DNA of 6,439 nt from Thermoplasmatota archaeon. Lineage in GTDB: Archaea; Thermoplasmatota; Penumbrarchaeia; Penumbrarchaeales; Penumbrarchaeaceae. How positions within the stretch are numbered: the first letter of the stretch is position 1; each line of letters starts with the position of its first letter. Shown in pieces: positions 1 through 5,440 of this stretch. The notes under the pieces are model-generated. The model saw nothing but the letters and a program-made list of their open reading frames with translations. It did no database searches and was not told the DNA's origin. A program made the translations under genes and the position numbers. The DNA lies in the NCBI GenBank assembly GCA_030595585.1, contig JAUVCY010000113.1, positions 1 through 6,439 of the forward strand, read 5' to 3'.

Positions 1-202
1 TACACTCGACGATGCTGTTGTCGAGGTCGACGCCCGCCCTGCGCAGGAGGTTGAGATCGACCCCATCATCCGTCCATATTCCCCTCTTCACCCGTCTCCT
101 GGGGTCGATGTTCGAAAGCGGTTCCTTTCCCTTTTTGAACATCCTGTATGATATGATGTCGAAGAGGAGCGCATCCAGGCCGTGATCCCTTCCACCTTTC
201 AC
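1..202 (-). CDS. Partial CDS (N-terminal 67 codons), unknown function, overlapping the upstream gene
   Basis: An open frame starts at GTG (202-200) and runs off the window at position 1 without a stop, giving 67 residues. The start is well supported. A near-perfect Shine-Dalgarno, GGAGGTG (214-208 on the minus strand), lies 5 nt upstream, and the GTG overlaps the TGA of the preceding gene in a GTGA arrangement typical of translational coupling. An in-frame ATG at residue 21 (142-140) is a possible later start but lacks a comparable ribosome site. The visible protein begins VKGGRDHGLDALLFDIISYR and continues with a basic patch (MFKKGK near 21-26, RRRVKR at 35-40), then DDGVDLNLLRRAGVDLD. There is no signal peptide or membrane segment, and no family is recognised from this fragment. 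The coupling suggests it works with, or in fixed ratio to, the 847-residue protein. Confidence is high that it is a gene; the function is unknown. Confidence 0.8.
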   Translation of the reverse strand, partial: MKGGRDHGLDALLFDIISYRMFKKGKEPLSNIDPRRRVKRGIWTDDGVDLNLLRRAGVDLDNSIVEC

Positions 203-2742
203 GGTTCCACCTCCAGGCGAATGGTGTTGGCCGTCATGAACAGCAGTCCTCTGGAGGAGGGTTCCGGGGAGGATGGGGGCCTGCATTCGAGGTCGATATC
301 GATCGACCCGTCACGGGGGATATGGATAGGGCCGATAGCGTATCCCCTTCCCTCATGCTCTCCCTTGGGGGATAACAGGTGCCAGCCCGAGGATGGCAGA
401 TGTATCCATCCCGCTCCATGAACGCCCTCACCATGTTTCGACCTCAGGGTGATCCGACCTTTCCATACCTTTCCTCCGGAGCCGTGGATGCTTTTGGCCT
501 GCGGGACGATCTCCAGATGGGAGATCCTCTCCAGGGAGTTCCTGAGCACCATATTTGTGTCGTAGGCTTCAAGCCTCTCCCTGACGGTTGTGAAGAGCCG
601 GTCAAGCAGTGAAGCGAACTCAAGAAGGCGGTTGATCTCTTTTTTGAGATATCTCTGCCTCTGGACCCGAAGGTCATCCCAGCTGCCCATCGCCTCGTTC
701 GTCCACGAGGAGAGCATCTCGATCCGAATGAGCGAGGAGGCCGAGATGTGGAATATCAACGCCCCCATCCGTTCTCCTATCTCGTCGATGTCAGCCTCAT
801 CTGCTGAGATATCCCTGAGGTATGACAGGCTTGACCTCATACCGTTGAGCGTAACCTTGAGGGGGTGCTCAAGAGTTCCTCTCCCCACATCCGCCCGTGC
901 GCCCTTCATCAGTTTGATGCGCTTCTCCAGGACCTCCTTGAACGGCTTTTTCCTCTCTCCTCTCATCAGATCGGAGATAGCACTCGACAGGTCCGCTATG
1001 TCCCCCTTCGACCCCGAGTATCCGAAAAGGTCCCCGTCCGCCGAGGCGTCCAATACGGACCTTGAAAACGTCCCATCTTCGCCCTTGTTTTTCTTTTTCT
1101 TGGACCTCTTAATATCGTCAAGGTATCCATCCTTGGGGCGTGATGCCTTGATGGGGTCCTTCGATCCGAACCGATGCAGCCCGGATCCCGCCTGATCTAT
1201 CATGTCATCAATTCTCTTGAGCGATCTGTTGTTCCTCAGCAGGCGCAGGAGGAAGTGGGCGAAGGCGGCCGACATCAGGCGGGGCCCATCCTCATCGGTC
1301 CAGCCTCTTCCATGTACCACCGATCCCTTCCATCTGTAGAGCCGCCTTCCAGTGGAGAGCTCGATCACCTCCAGATCGCCGGTGCTCTCCCTGGATCCCA
1401 TCGCCTCCTCGGGCAGTAGATATCTGGTGAGCTCATCCTTTTTATCGTCCTGGAGGTCCAGAGGTGTCGCCATCTCGAAGAGCAGGGAGGAATCGCTTCT
1501 CAGGACCAGGGCCCTTGGGAAGAGTTCCCTTGCGATCCTCTGGCCCCCTCTCTCGATGGAGACCTCCATGGGGTGCTGTCCCTCACGCCACTCACCGGGG
1601 ATCTCCACCTCCTTTTCAAGGCTCCCTTCCACGGATTCAAGAGGCAGCCTGACCTGGATCGTTCTTCTGCCGCCCAGGGTGATAACAGCAGTGGTATCCT
1701 CCCCCAACTCCTCCATGACATAACTCAGGCCGATCAACACAGAGGATCCGGGCATCGTCGTCCCAGGGGAGCAGTAACCATTGCTGATCTCCACGCCCTG
1801 CGGCCTCTGGATCAGCAGGTCGCCCTGGAATATCTCATCGTCCCCACACTCGACCCTGACCTCCAAAGGCCCTTCCAGGTCTTTCGGCAGATCGTATTCA
1901 TAGGACCCGTCTCCGCTATCGTGTAATTTCAGCGGTGTCCATTCCCCTTTGGACCCAATGGAAACCTCGGGTATCGACGTCCCTACGGGTCCCTTGATCG
2001 TAAATTTCAGGGTCAGGCCCTTCAATACAGTGGAGGGCATATCCACCGAGATGTCCCTCCGATCGTCGAGGGTGACTGCATCTTCCTCGTAGACCTCGAA
2101 AGAGGACCCACCGCTCCTGAACGTCACCTTGATACCTATGTTTCCCCCGTCCTGTTCCCGGTGTATGTGCAGGGGTACCAGGAATTCACCCTTCTCCTTG
2201 AAAGAGGGTTTTACCTTATGTTTTACCCTGGTCCGAACCTTTCCACCGTCGTCGAAAGCCTCCACCTGAAGCGTACCCTTGATCCTCTCATCGCCGGGTG
2301 AGGTGAGGGCTATCCTGAGGGGGATCTCGCCTGTTCCATCCAGTACGTAGGGAAGGTCCAGCAGGGAGATGCAAACCCTCTGGGGAAGGACATTGAGCGA
2401 TATCGTTCCCATTCCAAGGGTGGCGAAGAACTCCCCCCCCTTGATCACTAATCTGAGCTCCCCCTCTCCCGAAGGGTCGTGGATGGTGATCGGGATCCTG
2501 TAGATCGCGGTCTGGTCATCTTCACCATCGGGAAGGATCGTCTTCACCGTGAGAGAGAGCCCCTTTTCCTCCTTTGCTCTCAGGACGGGGGCGTCCATCC
2601 CATCCGGGATGGAGGCGCTAAACTCCAGCTCCCACTCCTCCCCCAGATAAATAGGGGGCTCCGGCCTCTTTATGTCCAATTCCAGATGGCTCCCTATCGA
2701 AAGAGAAGGCGCGATCAGTTCAAGTTCCCATGTAGTCCCCAT
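199..2742 (-). CDS. Large 847-aa cytoplasmic protein of unknown function: beta-rich modules, lysine linker, helical domain
   Basis: No known family is recognised. ATG at 2742-2740 is preceded by GAGGGG (2753-2748) with 5 nt spacing, and this site overlaps the nadX stop, implying co-translation. Residues 1-413 look like four consecutive beta-sandwich (Ig/fibronectin-like) modules, roughly 1-118, 120-228, 229-313 and 316-413, with alternating hydrophobic strands and Gly/Pro turns. Residues 415-515 mix strands with a helix near 487-515. A polar linker at about 525-560 contains KRSKKKKNKGED (545-556). Residues 580-740 are mainly amphipathic helix, and 742-847 return to a beta-rich module. There is no signal peptide or hydrophobic membrane segment, so a cytoplasmic location is inferred; this is unusual for strings of Ig-like modules. 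It lies 9 nt after nadX and overlaps the next gene by 4 nt. A scaffold or multiprotein adaptor is possible, but no catalytic motif is visible. Domain borders are estimates by eye. Confidence 0.88.
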   Translation of the reverse strand: MGTTWELELIAPSLSIGSHLELDIKRPEPPIYLGEEWELEFSASIPDGMDAPVLRAKEEKGLSLTVKTILPDGEDDQTAIYRIPITIHDPSGEGELRLVIKGGEFFATLGMGTISLNVLPQRVCISLLDLPYVLDGTGEIPLRIALTSPGDERIKGTLQVEAFDDGGKVRTRVKHKVKPSFKEKGEFLVPLHIHREQDGGNIGIKVTFRSGGSSFEVYEEDAVTLDDRRDISVDMPSTVLKGLTLKFTIKGPVGTSIPEVSIGSKGEWTPLKLHDSGDGSYEYDLPKDLEGPLEVRVECGDDEIFQGDLLIQRPQGVEISNGYCSPGTTMPGSSVLIGLSYVMEELGEDTTAVITLGGRRTIQVRLPLESVEGSLEKEVEIPGEWREGQHPMEVSIERGGQRIARELFPRALVLRSDSSLLFEMATPLDLQDDKKDELTRYLLPEEAMGSRESTGDLEVIELSTGRRLYRWKGSVVHGRGWTDEDGPRLMSAAFAHFLLRLLRNNRSLKRIDDMIDQAGSGLHRFGSKDPIKASRPKDGYLDDIKRSKKKKNKGEDGTFSRSVLDASADGDLFGYSGSKGDIADLSSAISDLMRGERKKPFKEVLEKRIKLMKGARADVGRGTLEHPLKVTLNGMRSSLSYLRDISADEADIDEIGERMGALIFHISASSLIRIEMLSSWTNEAMGSWDDLRVQRQRYLKKEINRLLEFASLLDRLFTTVRERLEAYDTNMVLRNSLERISHLEIVPQAKSIHGSGGKVWKGRITLRSKHGEGVHGAGWIHLPSSGWHLLSPKGEHEGRGYAIGPIHIPRDGSIDIDLECRPPSSPEPSSRGLLFMTANTIRLEVEP
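207..214 (-). promoter_or_regulatory. Strong Shine-Dalgarno inside the upstream gene, sets the GTG start of the partial CDS
   Basis: The minus strand reads GGAGGTGG here, complementary to the archaeal 16S 3' end (CACCTCC). It ends 5 nt before the GTG at 202-200. It lies within the last codons of the 847-residue gene, so the same ribosome could reinitiate after terminating at the overlapping TGA. Confidence 0.75.
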
Positions 2743-2751
2743 AAGTACCCC

Positions 2752-3564
2752 TCAGTTCCCGATATTCACCCCGCTGATGATCCGTTCGATCGTGGAGATG
2801 GCGGAGAGTGGAGCAAGGTAACTGGTCCTTGGATTGGTCGTGGAGGGCTGGTTCTCCATCTCAACCCTCATCTCCCCGAACCTTCCCCGGATCTCGATCA
2901 GATGCCTGTTAAGGGAGACCGAGGGATCGGCTATGATCTTCACCTCCGTCCTGTCGAAGCCTATGCCCGCAATTGCCAGGGTGGCGGCCACATTGACGTT
3001 CTTGGGGAAGATCTTCACGGCATCTCTTGCGCTTCCATCAAAAAGGGTCATCGGCTCCCTGATGTGGACCAGCTCCTCGCATCTCGACTGCATCGATGGA
3101 GGTAGAGAGAGGCCCTTGGGCGGCTTCCTCACCGTCAATCTCACGAACTCGATGTCCGCCCTGGATGCCGAGATCAGGCCGTCAATGCCCGCGATGGCGC
3201 CCGATGGCAGGTATATCCTGGCGTTGTTCTCCCCTGCGAGCTTCTTGAGCTCACTCCACAGGCGGTCATCCACCAGTGCGCCCACGGAGATTATCAGGAG
3301 GTCCTTGCCCGCACTCAGGATCATAGGTCCGATATCCCCCACGACGTCCTGGGAGGCGGCCTCCACCACCAGGTCGGACCTCTCTATGAACCCCTCAAGG
3401 TCGTCCATTCCGAAGATCCGAGCCTTGGAAAGCCTCTGGGCCAGGTCTTGAGTCCTCTCGAAATCCACGTCTATGAGGTCTATCTCCTCCACCTCCTCCC
3501 TCTGCTCCATTGCGCCCCCAATGGTGGTTCCTATGAACCCGCATCCCAGTATTCCGATCCTCAT
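2752..3564 (-). CDS. nadX: L-aspartate dehydrogenase (NAD biosynthesis)
   Basis: NadX oxidises L-aspartate to iminoaspartate with NAD(P)+, supplying quinolinate synthase (NadA) in cytoplasmic NAD synthesis in place of the FAD-dependent oxidase NadB. The 270-residue product has the family's usual length and motifs. These are the Rossmann signature GCGFIG (7-12) right at the start, VVEAAS (66-71), SVGAL (93-97), YLPSGAIAGIDGLISA (118-133), RKPP (146-149), FPKNVNVAATLAIAGIGFD (186-204), IIADP (210-214), NRH with the expected catalytic His at 221, and NPRTSYLAPLSAI (244-256). The frame stays open 50 codons further upstream, but those residues have no family counterpart and cross the promoter, so ATG at 3564-3562 is chosen. 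GGAAGG lies 8 nt upstream of it. It is the first gene of the minus-strand cluster. NadA and NadC are not in the window. The function is secure; any link to the downstream 847-residue protein is positional only. Confidence 0.96.
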   Translation of the reverse strand: MRIGILGCGFIGTTIGGAMEQREEVEEIDLIDVDFERTQDLAQRLSKARIFGMDDLEGFIERSDLVVEAASQDVVGDIGPMILSAGKDLLIISVGALVDDRLWSELKKLAGENNARIYLPSGAIAGIDGLISASRADIEFVRLTVRKPPKGLSLPPSMQSRCEELVHIREPMTLFDGSARDAVKIFPKNVNVAATLAIAGIGFDRTEVKIIADPSVSLNRHLIEIRGRFGEMRVEMENQPSTTNPRTSYLAPLSAISTIERIISGVNIGN

Positions 3565-3619
3565 GAGACCTGCCTTCCTTATCCAAGACCCGTAGATGAA
3601 GAACATCCAGCAATATCCA

Positions 3620-3650
3620 GATGATATAGTACATATATTATAAATATGCG
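3620..3650. promoter_or_regulatory. Divergent archaeal promoter region between nadX and the TPR gene
   Basis: This is the most AT-rich stretch between the divergent genes. An almost pure A/T run at 3633-3647 reads TTATAAATA on the plus strand and TATTTATAA on the minus strand, so one TATA element could serve both directions. A second AT element, ACTATATC, lies at 3630-3623 on the minus strand. Initiation about 25 nt from the element centre would give a leader of about 30 nt for the TPR gene and about 50 nt for nadX. No clear BRE could be assigned to either direction, so the shared use is inferred. Confidence 0.55.
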
Positions 3651-3683
3651 GAAGGAATTGAAACGGCCCGATAACAAGGTGTG

Positions 3684-3691
3684 GGAAGGTG
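3684..3691 (+). promoter_or_regulatory. Ribosome binding site deciding the TPR gene start
   Basis: GGAAGGTG is the only good Shine-Dalgarno in this leader. It lies 7 nt before GTG 3699 and 13 nt before ATG 3705. The upstream in-frame GTG at 3681 would place it inside the coding region and has no ribosome site of its own. GTG 3699 is therefore preferred. Confidence 0.5.
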
Positions 3692-3698
3692 TTCGAGC

Positions 3699-4166
3699 GT
3701 GGGGATGTTCTCAAAGAAAAAAGCAGGTAAGCTGGTCGAGGAGGGCATGAAGCTGCACAGGCTCGGCGATCTCAGGGGTGCAGAGATGAGGTACGTGCAG
3801 TCGTTGTCCTTCGACCCCAACTCCATCGAGGCCCACCTCAATTACGGCGACCTTCTCAAGGCGACACAGAGGCCCAAGGCGGCTGAGATCGAATACCGAA
3901 AGGCCATGATCATGGACCCGGAAAGGGGGGAACCACATGCAAGCCTGGGATCCCTGTATCATTCACAGGGCAGGCACGAGGATGCCGAGGTGGAGTACAA
4001 CCTGGCCTACGACCTGCAGCCCGGGAACCTTAACGTACAGCTGAACCTGGCACAGCTGTACATGGACACCACGAGGTACTCGGAGATGAAGAAGATGTAC
4101 TCCTTTGTCCTCCCCAAGATCAAGGACCCCAAATTAAAGGCCTTCATAGAGGACAGGATGAAATGA
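3699..4166 (+). CDS. Small tetratricopeptide repeat (TPR) protein
   Basis: The 155-residue protein consists almost entirely of four 34-residue TPR units at about 9-42, 43-76, 77-110 and 111-144, plus a short C-terminal helix ending IEDRMK. The TPR pattern is clear: helix A with Gly at position 8 (EEGMKLHRLGD, NYGDLLKATQR, SLGSLYHSQGR), Ala at position 20 (GAEMRY, AAEIEY, DAEVEY) and a Pro-ending turn (FDPNS, MDPER, LQPGN). The fourth unit is degenerate. TPRs mediate protein-protein binding; the partner is not evident. There is no signal peptide or membrane segment. The N-terminus is basic (FSKKKAGK). Start alternatives are GTG 3681 (161 aa) and ATG 3705 (153 aa); GTG 3699 has the best ribosome site spacing. 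It is transcribed alone, divergently from nadX and convergently with trmI. The fold is certain, the role is not. Confidence 0.92.
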   Translation: MGMFSKKKAGKLVEEGMKLHRLGDLRGAEMRYVQSLSFDPNSIEAHLNYGDLLKATQRPKAAEIEYRKAMIMDPERGEPHASLGSLYHSQGRHEDAEVEYNLAYDLQPGNLNVQLNLAQLYMDTTRYSEMKKMYSFVLPKIKDPKLKAFIEDRMK

Positions 4167-4168
4167 GA

Positions 4169-4930
4169 TCATAACTTCCTTGCGAAGATCAGAAAGCCGG
4201 TATGCCCCAACATCTCTGTTGAGGGCCTGACAGCTCCCTCTTTCACGGAATAACCCCTCTTGATCAGTTCCATTGACTCGACACCGGAGAAACCCACCCT
4301 CCTCAGGCTCAGGCAGCATTTCTCCATCTGGTTCGAGGTGGGCACGTAGGCACAGAACCTTCCCCCCGAGCGTAGTGCGTCCCATGCTGACCTGGTCGCC
4401 TCTTCTGGGTCGGGGATATCCAGTACGACAGCGTCCACCTCGCCCTGTTTCACGTCGGACCTGACATCTCCCAGCAACCCCTCCCAGTTATCCGAAAGGC
4501 CGGCTGTCCCAACGTTCATTCGGGCCTTTCTCAGATGGTCGTCCCTGATATCATACGTGGTGACCCTTCCATTCGGTCGGACCGAGTTCAACAGGGCTAT
4601 GGTCAGGCCGCCCGAACCGGCGCCCCCTTCCACCACGATCTTTCCAGATGTGAGCCCCAGCCCCAGGACGATGGCGGCGGAGTCCTTCGGGAGGATCATC
4701 TGCGCCCCTCTGTCGATGTGTTCTATGTGGTCGAGGATATCCGGCCTGATGAGGATGAACTCCTTTCTTCCTATCGTGATGCGGTCCCCCTCTTTCTTAC
4801 CTACGATATTTGAGGATGACAGCGCCCCCCTTCCCCCCTCCAGTTTCATCATCCCCTCCTGAAGCTTGACCAGATATGCCTTGTGTCCGTCCATGAGCAG
4901 GACCGACTCCCCGAACTCGAAGTTACCCAT
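4169..4930 (-). CDS. trmI: tRNA (adenine-N1)-methyltransferase, TrmI family (m1A57/58)
   Basis: TrmI uses S-adenosylmethionine to methylate N1 of adenine 58 in the tRNA T-loop; characterised archaeal members also modify A57. The 253-residue length is typical. A small N-terminal beta domain (1-70) is followed by the family signature RGAQMILPKD (74-83), SAM motif I VVEGGAGSGGLTIAL (99-113), an acidic end of strand beta-2 at TYDIRDD (125-131), the catalytic-loop motif LDIPDP (170-175), YVPTSNQ (195-201), and the diagnostic C-terminus RPSTEMLGHTGFLIFARK (235-252). One oddity: the usual DxPxPW has Glu at 176 in place of Trp. ATG 4930 has only a weak AGGT a few nt upstream, but the N-terminus (FGESVLLMDGHKAYLVKL) fits family starts. 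Its stop is 2 nt from that of the convergent TPR gene. It is probably monocistronic from the divergent promoter at about 4995-5002. Confidence 0.95.
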   Translation of the reverse strand: MGNFEFGESVLLMDGHKAYLVKLQEGMMKLEGGRGALSSSNIVGKKEGDRITIGRKEFILIRPDILDHIEHIDRGAQMILPKDSAAIVLGLGLTSGKIVVEGGAGSGGLTIALLNSVRPNGRVTTYDIRDDHLRKARMNVGTAGLSDNWEGLLGDVRSDVKQGEVDAVVLDIPDPEEATRSAWDALRSGGRFCAYVPTSNQMEKCCLSLRRVGFSGVESMELIKRGYSVKEGAVRPSTEMLGHTGFLIFARKL

Positions 4931-4994
4931 GCAACCTGATAGCGGACATGGATATCATAATTTTGGGGAGTCCCCAGGGATTCCCAGTTCGATC

Positions 4995-5002
4995 TTTTAT
5001 AT
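4995..5002. promoter_or_regulatory. TATA element, possibly bidirectional (trmI on minus, BrnT-like ORF on plus)
   Basis: TTTTATAT on the plus strand (ATATAAAA on the minus strand) is a classic archaeal TATA box. Plus-strand initiation about 25 nt downstream falls near 5023-5027, with the ORF start at 5063. Minus-strand initiation would fall near 4973, about 43 nt before trmI. A second AT-rich element at about 5013-5026 (TATATGATAA on the minus strand) could serve trmI instead. The direction or directions of use are inferred from spacing only. Confidence 0.55.
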
Positions 5003-5003
5003 C

Positions 5004-5046
5004 AGCTGGGACAGTTATCATATATCGAAAACCCCCAGCTTTCGAT
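5004..5046 (+). repeat. Two overlapping inverted repeats with pseudoknot-like topology in the divergent leader
   Basis: Repeat A is AGCTGGG (5004-5010) with CCCAGCT (5034-5040), perfect over 7 bp. Repeat B is ATCGAAA (5024-5030) with TTTCGAT (5040-5046), perfect over 7 bp with a 9-nt loop. The loop of B contains CCCAGC, which is the right arm of A, so in one RNA the upstream arm could pair with the loop of B. Alternatively they are operator half-sites beside the TATA box. Repeat B ends 4 nt before the Shine-Dalgarno GGAG (5051-5054) of the small ORF, so a leader hairpin could affect its translation. Confidence 0.5.
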
Positions 5047-5062
5047 CATCGGAGTTGTTTAG

Positions 5063-5188
5063 ATGTATCAAGTGGATATGGATGAGATCGTGGGTGAGAT
5101 ATTCCGGCTTGAATGGAGTATGAACCATGAGCACATCCATAGGCCCGGCGTCACCTCCGATGAGATACCCGAGGCGATATCACTTTAG
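5063..5188 (+). CDS. Small 41-aa ORF resembling the N-terminal part of BrnT-type toxins; truncated or frameshifted
   Basis: ATG 5063 has GGAG 8 nt upstream and a TATA box at the right distance, so expression is plausible. The peptide contains RLEWSMNHEHIHRPGVTSDE (15-34) followed by IPEAI. This matches the BrnT-like pattern of aromatic-Trp, Asn/Glu-x-HI, a His near the turn, GVTxxE and an E-x-x-E-A helix. BrnT proteins are small RelE-fold ribonuclease toxins of about 90 residues, normally paired with a BrnA antitoxin. Here translation stops at TAG (5186-5188), before the catalytic part of the fold. No BrnA-like gene is visible next to it. The +1 frame continues for 22 codons with RGGNPLRV, which resembles the next BrnT strand, so the gene may be frameshifted or recoded. 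The family call rests on motif memory over about 25 residues and is tentative; it could be an unrelated small protein. Confidence 0.4.
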   Translation: MYQVDMDEIVGEIFRLEWSMNHEHIHRPGVTSDEIPEAISL

Positions 5189-5255
5189 GGGGGGCAACCC
5201 TCTTCGGGTATCGATCATGGAACATACCAGCAAAGGACACACCTCGCGGGCCTGA
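5187..5255 (+). other. Plus-one-frame continuation of the BrnT-like ORF (frameshift tail)
   Basis: Reading resumed at AGG 5187, one base forward of the zero frame, gives 22 residues starting RGGNPLRVSIMEHTSKGHTS and ending at TGA 5253-5255 inside the terminator hairpin. NPLRV followed by a T-x-x-G pattern resembles the middle of BrnT-like proteins (a short NPxxR strand, then GxTxxGR). The joined product would be 63 residues, still shorter than a full toxin. There is no start codon or ribosome site suitable for independent translation. Confidence 0.3.
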
Positions 5256-5279
5256 GAAGGCCCGCATTCTTTCTTTCTT
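5246..5279 (+). terminator. Intrinsic-type terminator hairpin with a T-rich tail
   Basis: A perfect 8-bp G+C-rich stem (GCGGGCCT at 5246-5253, AGGCCCGC at 5258-5265) closes a GAGA tetraloop of the stable GNRA class. On the plus strand it is followed by the pyrimidine run TTCTTTCTTTCTT (5267-5279). It stands where the BrnT-like transcript should end and insulates the AT-rich beta-helix gene. Archaeal termination depends mainly on the T-rich tract, which is present only on the plus-strand side. Confidence 0.75.
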
Positions 5280-5440
5280 GAATTATCATCTATTCTGGAG
5301 TTGATTTTCTTTCCATACCTTGGTTGAAGGGAATATATCATCATCCTGATCTCAAGAGAAATTCGACCTTTTAAGGCAAGATAATCACTCATCAGAAACT
5401 ATTTCATCTCGTGTGTTCATCTCCGGCCAGAGGGCAAAAT
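5280..5440 (+). promoter_or_regulatory. AT-rich upstream region and putative promoter of the beta-helix gene
   Basis: No gene is supported between the terminator and ATG 5441. The best TATA candidate is CTTTTAAG (5368-5375), preceded by the purine-rich AGAGAAATTC (5355-5364) that could act as BRE. Initiation near 5395-5400 would leave a leader of about 45 nt. A second AT element, AATATATC, lies at 5332-5339. The Shine-Dalgarno GAGGG (5430-5434) lies 6 nt before the start codon. Confidence 0.45.

Noticed and set aside
1084..1101. T-rich plus-strand tract that could look like a terminator tail
   Set aside because: It is the complement of the lysine codons encoding the KKKKNK linker of the 847-residue protein, and no hairpin or upstream plus-strand gene accompanies it.
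590..1195. Plus-strand ORF of 201 codons
   Set aside because: It is antisense to the helical part of the 847-residue gene. Its Ser/Arg/Leu-rich composition is typical of a shadow frame, and the minus-strand frame has coupled ribosome sites at both ends.
2479..3105. Plus-strand ORF of 208 codons
   Set aside because: It spans antisense across the junction of nadX and the 847-residue gene. nadX is certain from its motifs, so this is a shadow frame.
4160..4175. Possible bidirectional terminator between the convergent TPR and trmI genes
   Set aside because: Only 2 nt separate the stop codons, and no hairpin or T-run is visible, so any termination signal must lie within the opposing coding sequence.
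4955..4990. GGGGAGTCCCC and repeated CCCAG near the trmI start as an operator
   Set aside because: The stem is only 4 bp around a 3-nt loop and the neighbouring copies are imperfect, so it cannot be separated from chance in this G/C-rich patch.
4866..5123. Plus-strand ORF of 85 codons overlapping the trmI start
   Set aside because: It begins antisense inside trmI and covers the promoter and inverted repeats. It has no ribosome site or family pattern.
5180..5392. Minus-strand ORF of 70 codons across the terminator and intergenic region
   Set aside because: It has no Shine-Dalgarno, runs through the plus-strand terminator hairpin, overlaps the BrnT-like tail antisense, and its translation shows no recognisable pattern.
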